Assembly: GCA_964403175.1 (NCBI GenBank)
Contig: CAYOFH010000004.1
Span: 3,569 to 67,568, forward strand
Source of the DNA: Marinilabilia sp964403175
Lineage (GTDB): Bacteria; Bacteroidota; Bacteroidia; Bacteroidales; Marinilabiliaceae
DNA: 64,000 nt
Direction of reading: 5' to 3'
Shown: positions 62,079 through 64,000 of the stretch, piece by piece
How positions within the stretch are numbered: position 1 is the stretch's first letter
Layout: every line of letters starts with the position of its first letter
Notes under the pieces: generated by a model
Databases searched by the model: none
The model's input: only the letters and a program-made list of their open reading frames with translations
Told to the model about the DNA's origin: nothing
Translations under genes and position numbers: made by a program

Positions 62079-62885
62079 ATGAGTTGGAAGAAAACAATAA
62101 TTACCTCAATAATAATCTTTTCTCTTTTTCCCGGGTGTGAAAATATCATTGAATACAGCCCATACCAGTCAGGGACAGGCGATCTGCCTGAAAAAATTAA
62201 CGAAAAGGTCATTGAGCAACTGGAAGCATCAGGAGATAAAAACTTTCAGTCCTTTCGTGTTGCCATTATCGGCGATAGTCACACTTATTATGACGATTTT
62301 AAAAAGCAAATAGATGCTCTCAATAAAATGGACAGCCTCGATTTCGTAATTCACAACGGGGATATTACCCTGAGTGGCATTTACAGGGAATTTGTTTGGT
62401 TTGACCAAATATCTTCGCTTCTGCGGCACCCTATGCTTACCGTCATTGGAAATCATGATTTCCTTTCCAACGGAAATCTGGTTTTTCAGAACATGTTTGG
62501 CTCCTTCAATTTTACTCTTGATTACAAAAACTGCCGCTTTGTATTTTTTGATGACATCATATGGGAGAAAAACATGGAAGACCCCGATTTCCAATGGATG
62601 CATCAGTCCCTTGAAGTGGATGAAACAGTTTCTCATATCTTCCTGATTGCTCATATCCCCCCCTGGAGTGCATCGTTTAGCATAGGAAACAGATTTTTGT
62701 TCTACCGAATCCTGGAAGAACAAAAGGTAACTCTTTCCATTCACGGACATACGCACAGTTATTTTTATGGTAAACGTGATGAATGTACAGTGCCGTTTTT
62801 GATTTCGGGAGATGCTACCGACCGCGAAATTGTAGTTCTGGACATCAGGGAAGATACGGTTATGGTAAATCGTAATTCATTTTAA
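62079..62885 (+). CDS. Metallophosphoesterase lipoprotein
   Basis: A 268-residue protein from the ATG at 62079, giving a lipoprotein signal (MSWKKTIITSIIIFSLFPGC, lipobox LFPGC). The calcineurin-like fold shows IIGDSHTYYDDF (residues about 62-73, with Ser in place of the usual Asp of GDxH being GDSH), NGDIT and GNHDF (about 97 and 122), SHIFLIAHIPPW (about 187-198) and IHGHTHSYFYG (about 221-231). It is likely tethered to a membrane surface. The substrate is unknown; small members cleave nucleotides or phospholipids. Next gene starts ten bases on. Confidence 0.82.
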   Translation: MSWKKTIITSIIIFSLFPGCENIIEYSPYQSGTGDLPEKINEKVIEQLEASGDKNFQSFRVAIIGDSHTYYDDFKKQIDALNKMDSLDFVIHNGDITLSGIYREFVWFDQISSLLRHPMLTVIGNHDFLSNGNLVFQNMFGSFNFTLDYKNCRFVFFDDIIWEKNMEDPDFQWMHQSLEVDETVSHIFLIAHIPPWSASFSIGNRFLFYRILEEQKVTLSIHGHTHSYFYGKRDECTVPFLISGDATDREIVVLDIREDTVMVNRNSF

Positions 62886-62894
62886 ATTATAATT

Positions 62895-63560
62895 ATGCGT
62901 TGGATTTATTTCTTAACTCTGATATTTCTTTTCACTTCATCAGGAAAACTAACAGCCCAGTTTTACCCAAAAGGCAGTTATCCCCGTGGAGCTTTCTTCG
63001 AGCGTATGAACCAAACGAGGTCAACAGTACTATCGGGAGACACCGTTTATTTTCGCCCTAAGTGGTTTTTCCCACACCATGGCAAGATTCAATATGCCGG
63101 GAGTGTTGGATTCTTATCCGTTGGTGCCGGCTATCAATTATGGAAAATCTATGAACCTACATTATCCTATGGTCTTCTGAATAATGCTTTGGGCGGCAGC
63201 AAAGTCACGGTTCACACTATATCATTAAAAAACAGTTTCTTTTTGACGGATAAACCCTGGTTTCTGCGTTTCTGGCCTAAAGCTGGCCTGCTTATTAACT
63301 GGGGAAATACCAACAATACCTTCAGCAGTCTGCCTCCACATTATCCGGAAAAATACTATTTCCAGAACAAGATTCATGCAGCTCCTTTTTGGGGCGGTGA
63401 ATGGTATCAACCCATAAAAGATAAACACCTTACCGGCATAGGCCTCTATTTTGAGTTCTCGGCTCTTGATGCTTATCTCCTGGAAGCTATTCGAACTGAA
63501 TATATTACCATGCTGGATATATGGAGCCTTGCAATCGGGGTAACTTTCTATTTTCATTAG
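62895..63560 (+). CDS. Secreted beta-rich protein, probable outer-membrane protein
   Basis: A 221-residue protein with a signal peptide (MRWIYFLTLIFLFTSSGKLTAQ). The rest is rich in aromatic residues and alternating strands (GFLSVGAGYQLWKIYEP, FFLTDKPWFLRFWPKAGLL) and ends with a run of aromatic residues (VTFYFH), suggesting an eight-stranded barrel. No known family was recognised. It is ten bases after the phosphoesterase gene, so the two are probably cotranscribed. Confidence 0.6.
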   Translation: MRWIYFLTLIFLFTSSGKLTAQFYPKGSYPRGAFFERMNQTRSTVLSGDTVYFRPKWFFPHHGKIQYAGSVGFLSVGAGYQLWKIYEPTLSYGLLNNALGGSKVTVHTISLKNSFFLTDKPWFLRFWPKAGLLINWGNTNNTFSSLPPHYPEKYYFQNKIHAAPFWGGEWYQPIKDKHLTGIGLYFEFSALDAYLLEAIRTEYITMLDIWSLAIGVTFYFH

Positions 63561-63616
63561 TCAATTAAGCTAACCTCAACTATTGACCTGCGCGAACTTC
63601 GTTTCATAGATTATTT

Positions 63617-63772
63617 ATTACGATGTCCAATCAGCTATGAAACATGGACATCCACAATAAAATTGATTTCAAAATAGTACACTATTCTTTTCATCAATTT
63701 TAATCTGATATTGTCAATTATTCTTGATGATTGAACATCTCATCACGTTTTTTTCATGAATAGATCAGGCTA
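63617..63772. repeat. Nested-palindrome intergenic element, copy C
   Basis: Outer arms GATGTCCAAT (63622-63631) and ATTGAACATC (63730-63739) pair with one G-U in the minus-strand RNA sense; inner arms TAAAATTGAT (63658-63667) and ATCAATTTTA (63693-63702) pair perfectly. Fourteen bases on is the tail TCATGAATAGATCAGGCTA (63754-63772). The remaining 63773-64000 holds no supportable gene. Confidence 0.7.
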
Positions 63773-64000
63773 ATTCTTCCGTAAAAAATTTATTTCTTAA
63801 GATTGGATGGAACTCGCATGCAAGAAATGACTTCGGATTGCGATTCGAATTCCCCTAAGTCCAGGACGATGTCGTTAACTTTGGGGGTTTGTTTGAAACA
63901 TCTTCTTATTTCACGTATACAGTGTAATCTGCGAATTTATTCTGAAGGATGCTAAAAAACTATTGATTTACACCATATGGCTAATTAAATTATAAAAAAA

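Noticed and set aside
1..64000. CRISPR array, phage genes, rRNA operon or intact transposase
   Set aside because: No regular spacer-repeat pattern, no recognised phage or transposase frame, and no rRNA sequence was seen.

Overview
The window looks like a chromosomal segment of a Bacteroidota bacterium, most likely Bacteroidales/Marinilabiliales. The basis is mixed. Genes lack clear Shine-Dalgarno sites, and several are preceded by the Bacteroidota -7 element TAnnTTTG. The families are also typical of the phylum: DUF6261, DUF4268, a fused ResB-CcsA (CcsBA), a lamin-tail surface protein with a FlgD/T9SS-like tail, a LytTR regulator paired with a TPR histidine kinase, and a CE15 esterase. No rRNA, CRISPR array, phage or intact transposase gene was found. 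One tRNA (Asn-GTT) is present with its own promoter and terminator.

Layout. 1-793 is the N-terminal part of a penicillin-binding protein 1C cut by the window edge. 1040-2626 is an aspartate:alanine-exchanger-type transporter. 2876-9418 is a five-gene plus-strand surface-polysaccharide cluster: deacetylase-like protein, F420-dehydrogenase-beta-like protein, pyruvyl transferase, GT2 and flippase. 9799-12265 holds two tandem outer-membrane proteins with related C-terminal barrels, the second fused to WG repeats. 12338-23839 mixes a CE15 glucuronoyl esterase, YccF, CcsBA, a TolB-like propeller, AmrS radical SAM enzyme and a 947-residue lamin-tail protein. 24003-33280 carries housekeeping genes (asd, tsaB, rpmF with DUF177, rsgA), a PAP2 phosphatase, a GT-C-like membrane protein, an unpaired response regulator and an unpaired histidine kinase. 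33509-42186 has DUF4268, a porin-like protein, tRNA-Asn, a PfkB kinase, trpS, the LytTR/LytS-type pair and dusB. 42162-49941 has an FtsX-like permease, a methyltransferase, rbfA, GT4, a HIRAN-like protein, DUF6261, dgt and a YgjP-type metallopeptidase. 50350-56546 is a five-gene tripartite export system (MacB-type ATPase, two permeases, adaptor, TolC). The end holds YceI, kbl, a multi-PAS histidine kinase, a metallophosphoesterase lipoprotein and a small secreted protein.

The most unusual signal is not a gene. Three intergenic copies (27361-27560, 40808-40959, 63617-63772) of one element share nested inverted repeats and a fixed-distance tail, all in the same orientation. The paired arms change together between copies, which points to selection on a folded RNA or on a mobile palindrome. 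A second, different palindromic element (56567-56696) resembles a miniature insertion-sequence derivative sitting between two convergent genes. Several gene starts are moved downstream of the longest possible start because a promoter element, a signal peptide or a repeat lies in the upstream extension.
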